A stretch of DNA of 9,031 bases, from positions 1 to 9,031 of the forward strand of contig WTGR01000806.1 in the NCBI GenBank assembly GCA_011523485.1, in the 5' to 3' direction. Both the position numbers and the translations under genes were made by a program. Within the stretch, counting starts at the first letter, position 1; each line of letters begins with the position of its first letter. This DNA comes from Acidobacteriota bacterium. Lineage in GTDB: Bacteria; Acidobacteriota; Vicinamibacteria; Vicinamibacterales; UBA8438. The notes under the pieces are model-generated. The model made no database searches. It saw nothing but the letters and a program-made list of their open reading frames with translations, and was not told where the DNA came from. Below are positions 1 to 6,321 of the stretch, piece after piece.

Positions 1-44
1 TGCAGAAAGACGGGCACCTCGGTAGGTCGGAGCCTGGCGCGCTC

Positions 45-80
45 GGGCGGGGGCGGGTGGGGAGTGGGGCGGGGCGCGGG
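45..80 (+). other. G-quadruplex-type tract upstream of the first gene
   Basis: Seven runs of three to five G (45-47, 49-53, 55-57, 59-62, 66-69, 71-74, 78-80) are separated by only one to three bases. This far exceeds the usual four-run G-quadruplex pattern. The tract lies about 100 bases before the start chosen for the first gene, on the coding strand, so it could fold in the mRNA leader or in the non-template DNA strand. That it folds in vivo is inference. The same stretch is also open in the reading frame of the downstream gene, so it could instead be coding if that gene starts further upstream. Confidence 0.6.
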
Positions 81-182
81 CATCTTGCAGCCCTCGGCCG
101 GGCGGAACGGGGCCAGGCGGGCGCTGTCACCTCGACGGGCGCGCGGTCAATCGGGGCAGGCCCGGTGCCGGTGGTGGGGCGC

Positions 183-665
183 ATGATGCTGGTCACGGCG
201 GTCTCCGACGATCCGGGCTGGCAGGCCATCCACGGCATGCGCCTGAGCGGCGAGTACGAGCTGTTCCCCGAAACCGGTCCCGGTCTCAATCCCGACCTGC
301 CGCGCGCCCGGCGGCGCCGGCGCTGGCCGGTCCGCGTCGGCGCGGTGCTCGTCAGCCGCGCGGGCGGGGGAGACGACCCGCGCGGGTGGCGCATCTGGCG
401 CGTGCCGCCGGCCGGCCCCGCGTGCCTGCTCGAGGAGGTGGTTCGCGAGGACTCCCACGGGAATGACCGTATGGCGCTCGCGCGGGCGATCGACCGCGAC
501 CTGCGCGAGGCCTTCGACCGCTGCATCGAGCGGCTCGAAGCGCAGGAGGACGCCGATCTCGTACTCGCCCGGGTGAAGCCCGCGATCGCCGCGTGGCGGT
601 TCCAGGTCGACGGCCCGCGGCGGCGCCGCGGCCGGAAGGCGCGCCGCCGCCGCCGACGCGCCTGA
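183..665 (+). CDS. Hypothetical protein with arginine-rich tail, 160 aa
   Basis: I do not recognise the family. The reading frame shows the strong third-position G/C bias of neighbouring genes. The start is taken at the first of two tandem ATGs (183 and 186), preceded by a G-rich stretch that could act as a weak ribosome binding site. The frame stays open upstream to a GTG at 57, but third-position bias is weaker there. The protein has an N-terminal part with WQAIHGMRLSGEYELF at about 13-28, a basic block ARRRRRWPVRV at 42-52, and a likely helix at 98-122 with alternating acidic and basic residues. The tail (146-160) holds eleven Arg and one Lys in fifteen residues. No signal peptide, membrane segment or catalytic motif is visible. 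The tail suggests nucleic-acid or other polyanion binding, but that is inference. Confidence 0.6.
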   Translation: MMLVTAVSDDPGWQAIHGMRLSGEYELFPETGPGLNPDLPRARRRRRWPVRVGAVLVSRAGGGDDPRGWRIWRVPPAGPACLLEEVVREDSHGNDRMALARAIDRDLREAFDRCIERLEAQEDADLVLARVKPAIAAWRFQVDGPRRRRGRKARRRRRRA

Positions 666-870
666 TCGCGCGTGAGAGGGTTTTCTGGAGACACTGGCCG
701 CCTGCGGTCTCGACCGGAGTGGACGATCGCCGCCGGCACGGTCGGCGCCCGGCCGGCGCCCTCGGCGGCAGCCCGCGCCGGACGGTGGCCCGACCCGCAC
801 TCCCGTAGCCTTGGCGCACGACGTCGAGGCACGCGGTCGGACGGCGCCGAGCGACCGCCGCCTCGCCGCC

Positions 871-875
871 AGGGA
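871..875 (+). promoter_or_regulatory. Ribosome binding site deciding the start at 882
   Basis: AGGGA lies six bases before the ATG at 882. This favours that start over in-frame positions further upstream, where the translated sequence looks like non-coding GC-rich DNA. The preceding 205 bases (666-870) hold no gene I can support. They do hold a hairpin-capable GGCGCC repeat pair at 744-749 and 755-760. Confidence 0.5.
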
Positions 876-881
876 CCGCCC

Positions 882-1478
882 ATGTACATCGCCATCGAAG
901 CACGGCTGCACCGGCGCCAACCCAACACGGTCGAAGCCGGCACGACCGCCGACAGCTTCGAGTCGGCGCTGGCGACGCTCGGCAGGCGGCGGCGAAGCAC
1001 CGACCCGGATGCGATGGCCATCCGCATCACGGTCGAGCTGCCGCCGGGCCGCGCGACCGAGTGGCTCGCCGCGGGGAGTACGAAGCCGCGCGAACTGGCG
1101 ATCGCGCTCGTCGAGCGGATCGAAGCCGATCCGGAGCGCTTCGACGCGCTGGCGTCAGCCGGTGGCCGGCGACGCCCGGCCCCCGGTGCTCTTGCCGTGC
1201 TGGCCACCGAACTGGCTCCGGACACCGCGCGGGCGCTCGCGGCGCTCCACCTGCTCGCGCTCGGCAAGAGGCCCGCAACGACTGTCGCCACCGCGTGGGC
1301 CGCCCAACTGCTGCTGCGTACGCCGCACGCGACGGGAGCGGCGATAAGCCGGAACCGGTGGCCCGGCCCGTGGATGCAACGCCGCACCCCGGCGCCCGCC
1401 CTTGCCGGGGCGGCGCTGCGGCTGGTCCGCTACCGGCTGCGGCGCAACAGATGGCCGTCTCCGGACGCTTCCCTGTAG
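882..1478 (+). CDS. Hypothetical protein with duplicated RNRWP motif, 198 aa
   Basis: The family is not recognised. The ATG at 882 has a well-placed AGGGA. An N-terminal strand-like segment (MYIAIEARLHRR) is followed by a charged linker, a second beta-like stretch at 46-54 (AIRITVELP), and long alanine/leucine-rich helices from about 70 to 147, including LHLLALGK and AWAAQLLLRT. These helices are amphipathic rather than clearly membrane-spanning. The pentapeptide RNRWP occurs twice, at 157-161 and 188-192, each followed by a Pro-containing turn. The two copies use different codons, so any duplication is old or the likeness is convergent. The gene lies on the same strand as the 183-665 gene, about 215 bases downstream, and is followed by a long gene-free stretch. 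No function is proposed. Confidence 0.6.
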   Translation: MYIAIEARLHRRQPNTVEAGTTADSFESALATLGRRRRSTDPDAMAIRITVELPPGRATEWLAAGSTKPRELAIALVERIEADPERFDALASAGGRRRPAPGALAVLATELAPDTARALAALHLLALGKRPATTVATAWAAQLLLRTPHATGAAISRNRWPGPWMQRRTPAPALAGAALRLVRYRLRRNRWPSPDASL

Positions 1479-1575
1479 CCCGCGAGCGCGCAAGGAGACG
1501 ACCTGCAACGCGCTCCGTTCCAAGCGAGCCGAGCCACCGCGCCTCAACCCGCGCCGGGCCCCGCCGGACACCGCA

Positions 1576-1591
1576 CCGCGGCCGGCCGCGG
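1576..1591. repeat. 16-base perfect palindrome
   Basis: CCGCGGCCGGCCGCGG reads identically on both strands. It lies in the gene-free stretch, roughly 100 bases after the stop of the 882-1478 gene. It could be a cruciform, a protein binding site, or a terminator stem without a T tract. GC-rich palindromes occur by chance more easily in DNA of this composition, so its function is open. Confidence 0.6.
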
Positions 1592-1758
1592 CCACCCCGA
1601 CACCCCCGCGGACGGACCCGCTCGGGGCCGCGTTCTGCCGGCTGCGTTTCGACGGTGACGTTCGATCCATCCGGAGTCCGCGGATATAGCGCCCTTTCGC
1701 CTCTTCCATACCGGCGGGCAAACGGGGATCAGAAACTCGCGCCGATCCCGCATGAAAC

Positions 1759-1776
1759 AAGCGCACAATGCGTTTT
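1759..1776 (+). terminator. Weak terminator-like hairpin
   Basis: AAGCGCA and TGCGTTT can pair as a seven-base stem with one G-U pair, closed by a three-base CAA loop and followed by one further T. The stem is short and the T tract belongs partly to the stem, so this is a weak candidate for a plus-strand intrinsic terminator ahead of the HEPN remnant. Confidence 0.2.
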
Positions 1777-1844
1777 CGGCCCGAGGTCCGATTCCGCCTC
1801 GCGGCCCTCTTGCCGCGACCGGAAGGCGCCACCGAATCGAGAAG

Positions 1845-2336
1845 ATGTCCCCGGACCAGTGCGCGATCTCGGCCGCGCGCAGCCACGCCTGTGCTGCATG
1901 CCCGGGAGAAACTCACGGATCCTGCGTGAGCAGGTGCACCAGGCGGCCGAGTTCTCGATCGAGGCCGTGATCATCGCCAACGGTCACAGCTTCGTCACGA
2001 GTCACGACATCGAGGAGCTGCTCGACACTGCGCGCGACGCCGGGGAGACGATTCCCTCCCGGGATCGAGAAGGCCAAGGGGCTGTCCACCTTCGCCGGAA
2101 GCGGACGCTACGGCTTCGACGGAGACCCCGGGCTCGCATGGGTCGGGAAGGATGGGTACTACGATGCCGTCAGCGCAGCGGCCGCGACGGTCGAATGGGC
2201 GCGCGAGCGCATCGAGATGATCATGAGCGGGACAAGGAAGGCGGCCCCGAGGAACCAGGACCGAGATCACGTCCGAGGAGCCGGCGGCCTGCGCGACACG
2301 GCGCGCCCGCCTTCACGCCCGAAACCGGCCGGCTAG
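1845..2336 (+). pseudogene. Frameshifted HEPN-domain protein gene
   Basis: HEPN proteins of this type (pfam05168-like) are about 120-150 residues and are often paired with MNT nucleotidyltransferases as toxin-antitoxin modules. A likely start ATG at 1845 (MSPDQ, preceded by GAGAAG) is in one frame. The N-terminal helix (DLGRAQPRL, MPGRNSRILREQV) and the core (HQAAEFSIEAV, IIANGHSFVTSHDIEELL, ending GETIP) lie in a second frame, about 1859-2056. The rest returns to the first frame from about 2064 (IEKAKGLSTFAGSGRYGFDG, then YYDAVSAAAATVEWARERIE) to TAG at 2334. The pieces match the family order from helix 1, through QAAE and the (T/S)HD motif, to the RY segment and C-terminal helix. The junction EQVHQAAE appears to lack about four residues compared with the usual (C)FxAQQAAE. 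No Arg lies 4-6 residues before the SHD histidine, so the RNase motif RX4-6H is not seen there. The net length is divisible by three because the two shifts cancel. Sequencing error is possible but would need several errors. Confidence 0.75.
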
Positions 2337-2554
2337 ACGGAAAGCAGCCGGCAGGACAACCCGGCGACGACAGCGAGGCCGGCACAGAATCGTGACCACG
2401 TCGCGACACACGGAGAGCGTGGCCCAGGGGCCGGGATCACTGCCGAACGGCTTCCGGATCACGAGCTGGCGGCGCATCAGTGTCTGACGAACGTACCGGT
2501 CCGCCAGCGCGGTCCCGTCCGGCCCGCCCGACGCACCCGGCCGGGCGCAGCAGC

Positions 2555-3202
2555 ATGAGACGACCGATCCGGCGCCGGAAGCCCTCGGCCGAGTGGGAGT
2601 GCGCCCGGGCCACCGCGCGCGCCCTCATCGCCTGCTGGGCGAGCGTGGACGCCGGCGCCTTGCAGTCGCTGACGAGCCCGGCCGAGCTGCGCGCGGCACG
2701 GCGCGCGCAGCCGCTGATCGAGGGCCGGTTCCGCCTCCGCGGCACCGAGATCCGCCTGGTGTTCCAGGAACAGCCCGCGCCGACCCAACTCGTCTGGAAC
2801 GCCGACGATTGCCGCACGCCGACGCTCCTCTATGAGCAGGACGGCCGCTGGACGGTCTGGCAGCCGGACAGCAGGGAAGAACGACGCCAGTGGAAGGCGG
2901 CCGCGCGATGGGCGGCCGCCTGGGCGGGCCGGCGGGCCGGCCTCCGCGGCACCGCCGCCTGGCGACGGATTGCGGCAGCCTGGACGGCATGGTGGCACAG
3001 GCACGTTGGCAGACGGCACGCAACGCCGCGCGCCGCGTCCGGCGCCGCGTACCTCCGACTCGGCTGGACTGTCACCGAACCCGACGAGCACGGGTTGATC
3101 GAGCCGGACACCGCCGTAACCACGGAGCACGGCAAACCGCGCCTGCAGGCGATCGCCCTGGACGGAACGCTGCAGCGCGAACGGCCCGCGCCCGCCTCCT
3201 GA
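2555..3202 (+). CDS. Hypothetical Trp/Arg-rich protein, 215 aa
   Basis: The family is not recognised. Third-position bias supports the frame. The start is ambiguous: ATG at 2555 is preferred because codon bias is weaker before it, but an in-frame GTG at 2480 would add 25 residues, and neither has a clear ribosome binding site. The N-terminal half has helices (SAEWECARATARALIACW) followed by beta-like stretches (GRFRLRGTEIRLVFQEQ at about 57-73, then TQLVWNADDCRTPTLLYEQD and GRWTVWQPD). Residues 107-155 form an unusual Trp/Arg/Ala block with W at 113, 119, 123, 136, 143, 146 and 147, probably amphipathic helix. The C-terminal part (LRLGWTVTEPDEHG, PRLQAIALDGTLQ) looks like beta structure. There are no signal peptide or catalytic motifs. 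A structured 111-base gap separates it from the next gene. Confidence 0.6.
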   Translation: MRRPIRRRKPSAEWECARATARALIACWASVDAGALQSLTSPAELRAARRAQPLIEGRFRLRGTEIRLVFQEQPAPTQLVWNADDCRTPTLLYEQDGRWTVWQPDSREERRQWKAAARWAAAWAGRRAGLRGTAAWRRIAAAWTAWWHRHVGRRHATPRAASGAAYLRLGWTVTEPDEHGLIEPDTAVTTEHGKPRLQAIALDGTLQRERPAPAS

Positions 3203-3212
3203 AGCCGGGTCA

Positions 3213-3275
3213 CCGGAGTCCTCCCGAGAACTCGGCATCCCCGGACCCGGCGCTACTCCGGCCCGCTCCTGCGGG
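3213..3275. repeat. Nested inverted repeats in intergenic DNA
   Basis: The 111-base gap after the 2555-3202 gene holds several stems. CCGGAGT (3213-3219) pairs with ACTCCGG (3255-3261). Nested inside is CCGAG-AA-CTCGG (3224-3235), and immediately beyond is CCCGC-TCCT-GCGGG (3262-3275). The arrangement could fold into a branched RNA structure acting as a terminator without a U tract, an mRNA processing site, or a leader for the next gene (start 3314). The pairings are read directly from the sequence, while the role is unknown. Confidence 0.45.
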
Positions 3276-3313
3276 GGCGCCGCCGAACCCGCCATTCGCA
3301 GAATAGACAGAGC

Positions 3314-4376
3314 ATGGGGACGAGAACGGCCATTCCGCCGCAGCCCCGGCCGGCGCGGCGCCGGACCCCCCGCGCTCGCAACGCCGGAACGCGCCCCGGC
3401 GGCGCGGTGCCGACCCCCGACCCGGCCACCACCTGGCGGGGACGCCCCGTGGACTGGACCCGCATCGAGGCCGGCGGGTGGCCGCGACTCGTCGAGAGCC
3501 TGCCGCGCCTCGACATCCGGCCTATCCGCAACCGCGCGGGCCGCGAGCACACGCTCGAAGGCGACGTGGTCCTGCAGTGGCCGCCCCGCGGCCTGTTCAC
3601 CAGCAAAGGCCCGCCGCGAGTGGAACGGGGCGAGCATCGGCTCGGGCCCGGCGATCTCTCCGCCGACACAACCGCGGGCCGTCGCCGAGGCCCTGCGCCA
3701 GACCCTCTGCGACCACAAGCTCCTCGCGCCGCTGCACTGGGAGGCGGGCATCACGCCGCTGGGCGAATGGTGGATGGTGCGCGGCTGCTGGCCCGCCGCG
3801 CAGCACGGCGAAACGAGCGGCGACGACCTGATGCGCTTCGTCGAGCTCGACCACGACACACGCCAGGGCCTGATCACCATCGGCAGCGGCCTGCGCCGGA
3901 CCGACGGGGCGGGCATCTGGGCGAGCCGCGAAGGAGCCACGCTGACCGGCCCGGTACTGACGGGAAGAAGGCCGCACCTGACGCTGGTGCACGCGGTCTG
4001 GGCGAACATCGACCGGCTGCGCGCGAGACTCGCCGGCTGGAGGTCCCGCCGGGTGAGCGCGGCGCGGCTCGCCGCCTGGGTGCGCCGCAACATCGGTCCG
4101 CTCTGGGGACCGGAGACCGGCCCGCAGCTGCTGCGCAACGGCCTGAGCCCGGAACCCGCGCCCGCGCTTCGCCTCGACGACGGCAGAGGCCGTGCCGCGC
4201 CCGACGACCTGAGCCAGATCGCATGGACCCTGGCCCGCTCGCTTCTCCGGATCCCCGACCTGGACGAGCGCCGGGAGCTCGGCGAGGAGATCACCTGCGT
4301 CGTCGCCGAGCTCGACACCTGGGCCACCGACCGGACCCGCCGGGACCCGCGCGCCGAACCGGACCGCGTTCACTAA
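3314..4376 (+). pseudogene. Hypothetical gene interrupted by a +1 frameshift (353 aa if repaired)
   Basis: The family is not recognised. One frame starts at ATG 3314 and carries a Pro/Arg-rich leader, then convincing coding sequence (VDWTRIEAGGWPRLVESL, GDVVLQWPPRGLFTSKG) to about 3608. From about 3612 the coding signal moves to the next frame (REWNGASIGSGPAISPPTQ, VAEALRQTLCDHKLL, GEWWMVRGCW) and runs to TAA at 4374. Removing one base near AAAGG (about 3605-3609) joins them as FTSKARREWNG. The 1063-base span is one base over a multiple of three. The second half has a possible beta region (RFVELDHDTRQGLITIGSGL), then a basic Trp/Arg helical part (LRARLAGWRSRRVSAARLAA), and an acidic C-terminal helix (RRELGEEITCVVAELDTW). 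If the second half is translated alone, the first ATG is at 3774, giving 200 residues. Alternatives are an assembly error, a true mutation, or recoding. I see no classic slippery heptamer, though AGC-AAA-GGC is at the junction. Confidence 0.55.
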
Positions 4377-4414
4377 CCTGCGCCACCGCAAACCGAAGAG
4401 AACGGATACGCACG

Positions 4415-4636
4415 ATGCGAAGACACCCCATACGGCCCGGCCACGGCGGAGCCGGCAAGCCGCACCAGCCCCACCGGAGCGAGCCCTCCCCGGCGCCCGA
4501 CGGCAACCGGCTGCCGCGGCATCTGTCGGGCGTGATCGCCCCGGGAACGGCGCGGATCATCGCCACCGCCCCGATAGGCTGGATCATGGCACTGCGGGGA
4601 GACCGCCAGGAATGCGCGTCGACGGCACGCCCCTAG
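4415..4636 (+). CDS. Small hypothetical protein, 73 aa
   Basis: This short frame shows the strong third-position G/C preference of the neighbours. It starts at ATG 4415, 38 bases after the preceding stop. The nearest purine-rich site (GAAGAG, 4395-4400) is rather far at 14 bases. The N-terminal half is basic and His/Pro-rich (MRRHPIRPGHGGAGKPHQPH). The C-terminal half has a mildly hydrophobic stretch (GVIAPGTARIIATAPIGWIM) that might associate with the membrane but is not a clear transmembrane segment. Its end overlaps the next gene by 25 bases, which suggests coupled translation. The family is unknown, and it could also be a leader peptide for the genes that follow. Confidence 0.45.
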   Translation: MRRHPIRPGHGGAGKPHQPHRSEPSPAPDGNRLPRHLSGVIAPGTARIIATAPIGWIMALRGDRQECASTARP

Positions 4637-5088
4637 CGACCACCGTGCGGCACGCCGAGACGGGCGAGGAGCACGAGGTGCTGGTCGCCAACCTCGTCAT
4701 GGACGATGTCGCCGACAATGGCCTGACGACCGGCTGGTACTGGCAGCTGCTCGACGGGCGCGCGCCCGCCGACCCGGAACTGTGGCGCGACGCGGTCCGC
4801 GCCGAGCGGGGACCGTGCCGCAACGCGCAGAACGCGCTGTCGGCCGTAGGGAACTGGAGCCGCCGGGCAGCCTGCATGGCGGCCCGCCTGGGCGAGCTCG
4901 CCGAACTCGTCCGCGCCGGCGAGCTCGACCCGGGCGCGCAGACCGCGGCCGACTACATCGAGCGCGCCACCGAGATCGACCGCCGGGCGTTCGACACCCG
5001 ATCCAACGACGATCCGGCGGCACGCGACGATAGCGACGCCGGGGGCGAGACCGAGGCCCTCGACGCGGGCCTCTCTCCGGCACCCTGA
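4612..5088 (+). CDS. Hypothetical helical protein, 158 aa
   Basis: The family is not recognised. The start ATG at 4612 is supported by GGGGAGA at 4596-4602 and by coding bias beginning there. An N-terminal domain of about 45 residues looks beta-rich (TTVRHAETGEEHEVLVANLV, then GLTTGWYWQLLDG). It is followed by helices from about 56 to 130 containing the two cysteines C69 and C88 (RGPCRNAQNALSAVGNWSRR and AACMAARLGELAELVRAG). The tail (131-158) is acidic and Asp/Gly/Ala-rich, probably disordered. There is no signal peptide or membrane segment, so it is likely cytosolic. Its TGA stop shares a base with the ATG of the downstream membrane gene (TGATG), a strong sign of translational coupling, so it probably works with or regulates that protein. 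Confidence 0.65.
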   Translation: MRVDGTPLATTVRHAETGEEHEVLVANLVMDDVADNGLTTGWYWQLLDGRAPADPELWRDAVRAERGPCRNAQNALSAVGNWSRRAACMAARLGELAELVRAGELDPGAQTAADYIERATEIDRRAFDTRSNDDPAARDDSDAGGETEALDAGLSPAP

Positions 5089-6272
5089 TGCCCCAGCCTG
5101 CCCGTGCGCGGGAGCGGGTCCCCTGGCTCGACGCCGTGCGGGGACTGGCGTTGCTGGCGTTGCTGCCGCTCGCCGCCGAGGGACTCCTGCACCCGCGGGC
5201 GAAGGCCCTGCGCGGACCCGCCCTCGATCCGACCCAACACCCCGTGGCGTGGGCGGCATGGGTCCTGCTCCACGCCGCGGGCCGGGAGACGCCGGTCTGG
5301 CTCCTCTCGATCGCCGCCGGGGCGGGGCTCGCGCTCGGCCGCGAGCGGCGCGACGACCCCGACTGGACGATGAACCACCGGGGGCGATGGCTGCTGCTGC
5401 TCGCCGCCGCCCTGTGCTTCCAGTTGGCCGTATGGCCGAGCGGGCCGCTGGCCGGACTGCCCCTGGCCGCGCTCCTGCTAGCCGCGCCCGTGCGCGACCG
5501 CATGGCCCGGCCGCTGTGGCCGGCCATCGCTGCCAGCGCCGTCCCCATCATCCTGGCCCTGTGGGAGATGGCGCAGTGGGCGCGCTACGTCGACGCGAGC
5601 GGCCAGACCTGGGCGGACATCTTCCAACCGTCGAACCCGGACTACGACCGCTGGGAGAGCGCCGCGTACGCGGGAGACTGGCGAGGCCAGGCCGAGGTGC
5701 ACCTGGCGCACTGGCGCGACCGGACTGCCAGGGCGCTGCCGCTCAACGACCTGTGGCACGCCGCAGCCGGGCTGCTCGCCGGCATCTGGTGGATGCGCCA
5801 GGGCCGCCACCGCAACATCGCCCCGTGGGTGCGGCGCAGCCTGGCCGCGACCGGAACACTCGCCTGCGCGACCGCTGCCGCCCTGGCCACCGGCGAGCCT
5901 ACGGGGCTCGCCATGCGCCTTGCCGGCCTCCTGGACTACGCGGGAGCCGGCCTCGTGTCGATATCGATCACAGCATGTGCCGCCCGCGCGCACGCGTCGA
6001 TATGGCGGACGCCCGTCGGGACGCTCCTGCAGCGGGCGGGCCGCCGCAGCCTCTCCATCTTCGCGTTCACGACGACGCTGCTCGCCGCGCTCGGCCACGG
6101 CTGGGGCCTGGGCCTGCACGGGCGGCTGGGCTTCGCGCAGACGGCGACGGCCACGGCAAGCGCCATCTTCGTCGCGCTGGCCATGAGCCTGCCCGCGGAC
6201 GACCGGTGGGCCCGGCCCCTGGAGACCTGGTGGCGCCGCGCCGCCGGCCGGCTCGTCCGCGCCGCGCGGTGA
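5088..6272 (+). CDS. YeiB/DUF418-like polytopic membrane protein, 394 aa
   Basis: YeiB/DUF418 proteins are inner membrane proteins of about 350-420 residues distantly related to membrane acyltransferases such as heparan-alpha-glucosaminide acetyltransferase. Their substrates are mostly unknown. Family-like features are the opening W-LDAVRGLALLALLPL (about 13-28, matching the usual LDxxRGxAllGI), an AAYAGDW segment at 192-198 resembling the conserved aYRxGsW/Y region before the amphipathic part, and a C-terminal GRRSLSIFAF at 318-327, followed by GHGWGLGLHGRLG, resembling the usual GRMALTNYL...GLGLFG. About eight to ten hydrophobic segments are visible, including 14-32, 101-119, 122-136, 143-164, about 220-235 and 321-340. 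A polar loop (about 165-215) is probably periplasmic. The start overlaps the stop of the preceding gene, and the next gene begins 49 bases downstream. Assignment to DUF418 rather than the related DUF1624 is from motif memory. Confidence 0.7.
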   Translation: MPQPARARERVPWLDAVRGLALLALLPLAAEGLLHPRAKALRGPALDPTQHPVAWAAWVLLHAAGRETPVWLLSIAAGAGLALGRERRDDPDWTMNHRGRWLLLLAAALCFQLAVWPSGPLAGLPLAALLLAAPVRDRMARPLWPAIAASAVPIILALWEMAQWARYVDASGQTWADIFQPSNPDYDRWESAAYAGDWRGQAEVHLAHWRDRTARALPLNDLWHAAAGLLAGIWWMRQGRHRNIAPWVRRSLAATGTLACATAAALATGEPTGLAMRLAGLLDYAGAGLVSISITACAARAHASIWRTPVGTLLQRAGRRSLSIFAFTTTLLAALGHGWGLGLHGRLGFAQTATATASAIFVALAMSLPADDRWARPLETWWRRAAGRLVRAAR

Positions 6273-6307
6273 CGCCCGCCCTGGCGCCACGCCGGTACAG
6301 TCCCTGC

Positions 6308-6315
6308 GGGAGGAG
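6308..6315 (+). promoter_or_regulatory. Strong ribosome binding site for the zinc-ribbon gene
   Basis: GGGAGGAG lies six bases before the ATG at 6322 and is the best Shine-Dalgarno sequence in the window. It decides between ATG 6322 and an out-of-frame ATG at 6317, which lies only one base after the site. It implies that this small protein is made at a higher level than its neighbours. Confidence 0.7.
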
Positions 6316-6321
6316 CATGAG

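Larger units (their letters stand above)
1479..1844. other. Gene-free stretch between a hypothetical gene and the HEPN remnant
   Basis: I find no convincing gene here on either strand. Frames remain open only because stop codons are rare at this GC content, and their translations are low-complexity Arg/Pro/Ala. The stretch contains a 16-base perfect palindrome (1576-1591), and from about 1680 a locally less GC-rich section. I searched it for an MNT nucleotidyltransferase partner of the HEPN remnant (the GSRARG-like and DxD-type motifs) and saw none. A weak hairpin followed by T residues lies at 1759-1776. On the minus strand a frame ends at 1729 with GIGASF, reminiscent of an outer membrane protein C-terminus, but it is too short to call. 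Confidence 0.5.

Noticed and set aside
795..845. Sigma-54-type promoter before the 882-1478 gene
   Set aside because: TTGGCGC and a later GGCACG have some resemblance, but spacing and the GC element do not match the consensus.
1479..1844. Hidden MNT nucleotidyltransferase partner for the HEPN remnant
   Set aside because: All three plus frames were read for GS-x-ARG and acidic DxD-type motifs, along with the longer minus-strand translations. None was found.
1061..2395. A 444-codon plus-strand frame covering the HEPN core as one protein
   Set aside because: Only about 1859-2056 of it resembles a protein family. The part before overlaps the 882-1478 gene and gene-free DNA, and the part after is out of frame with the HEPN C-terminus.
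2477..4327. A 616-codon open frame on the minus strand
   Set aside because: Antisense shadow of the two plus-strand hypothetical genes. Codon bias fits the plus strand and no recognisable domain appears.
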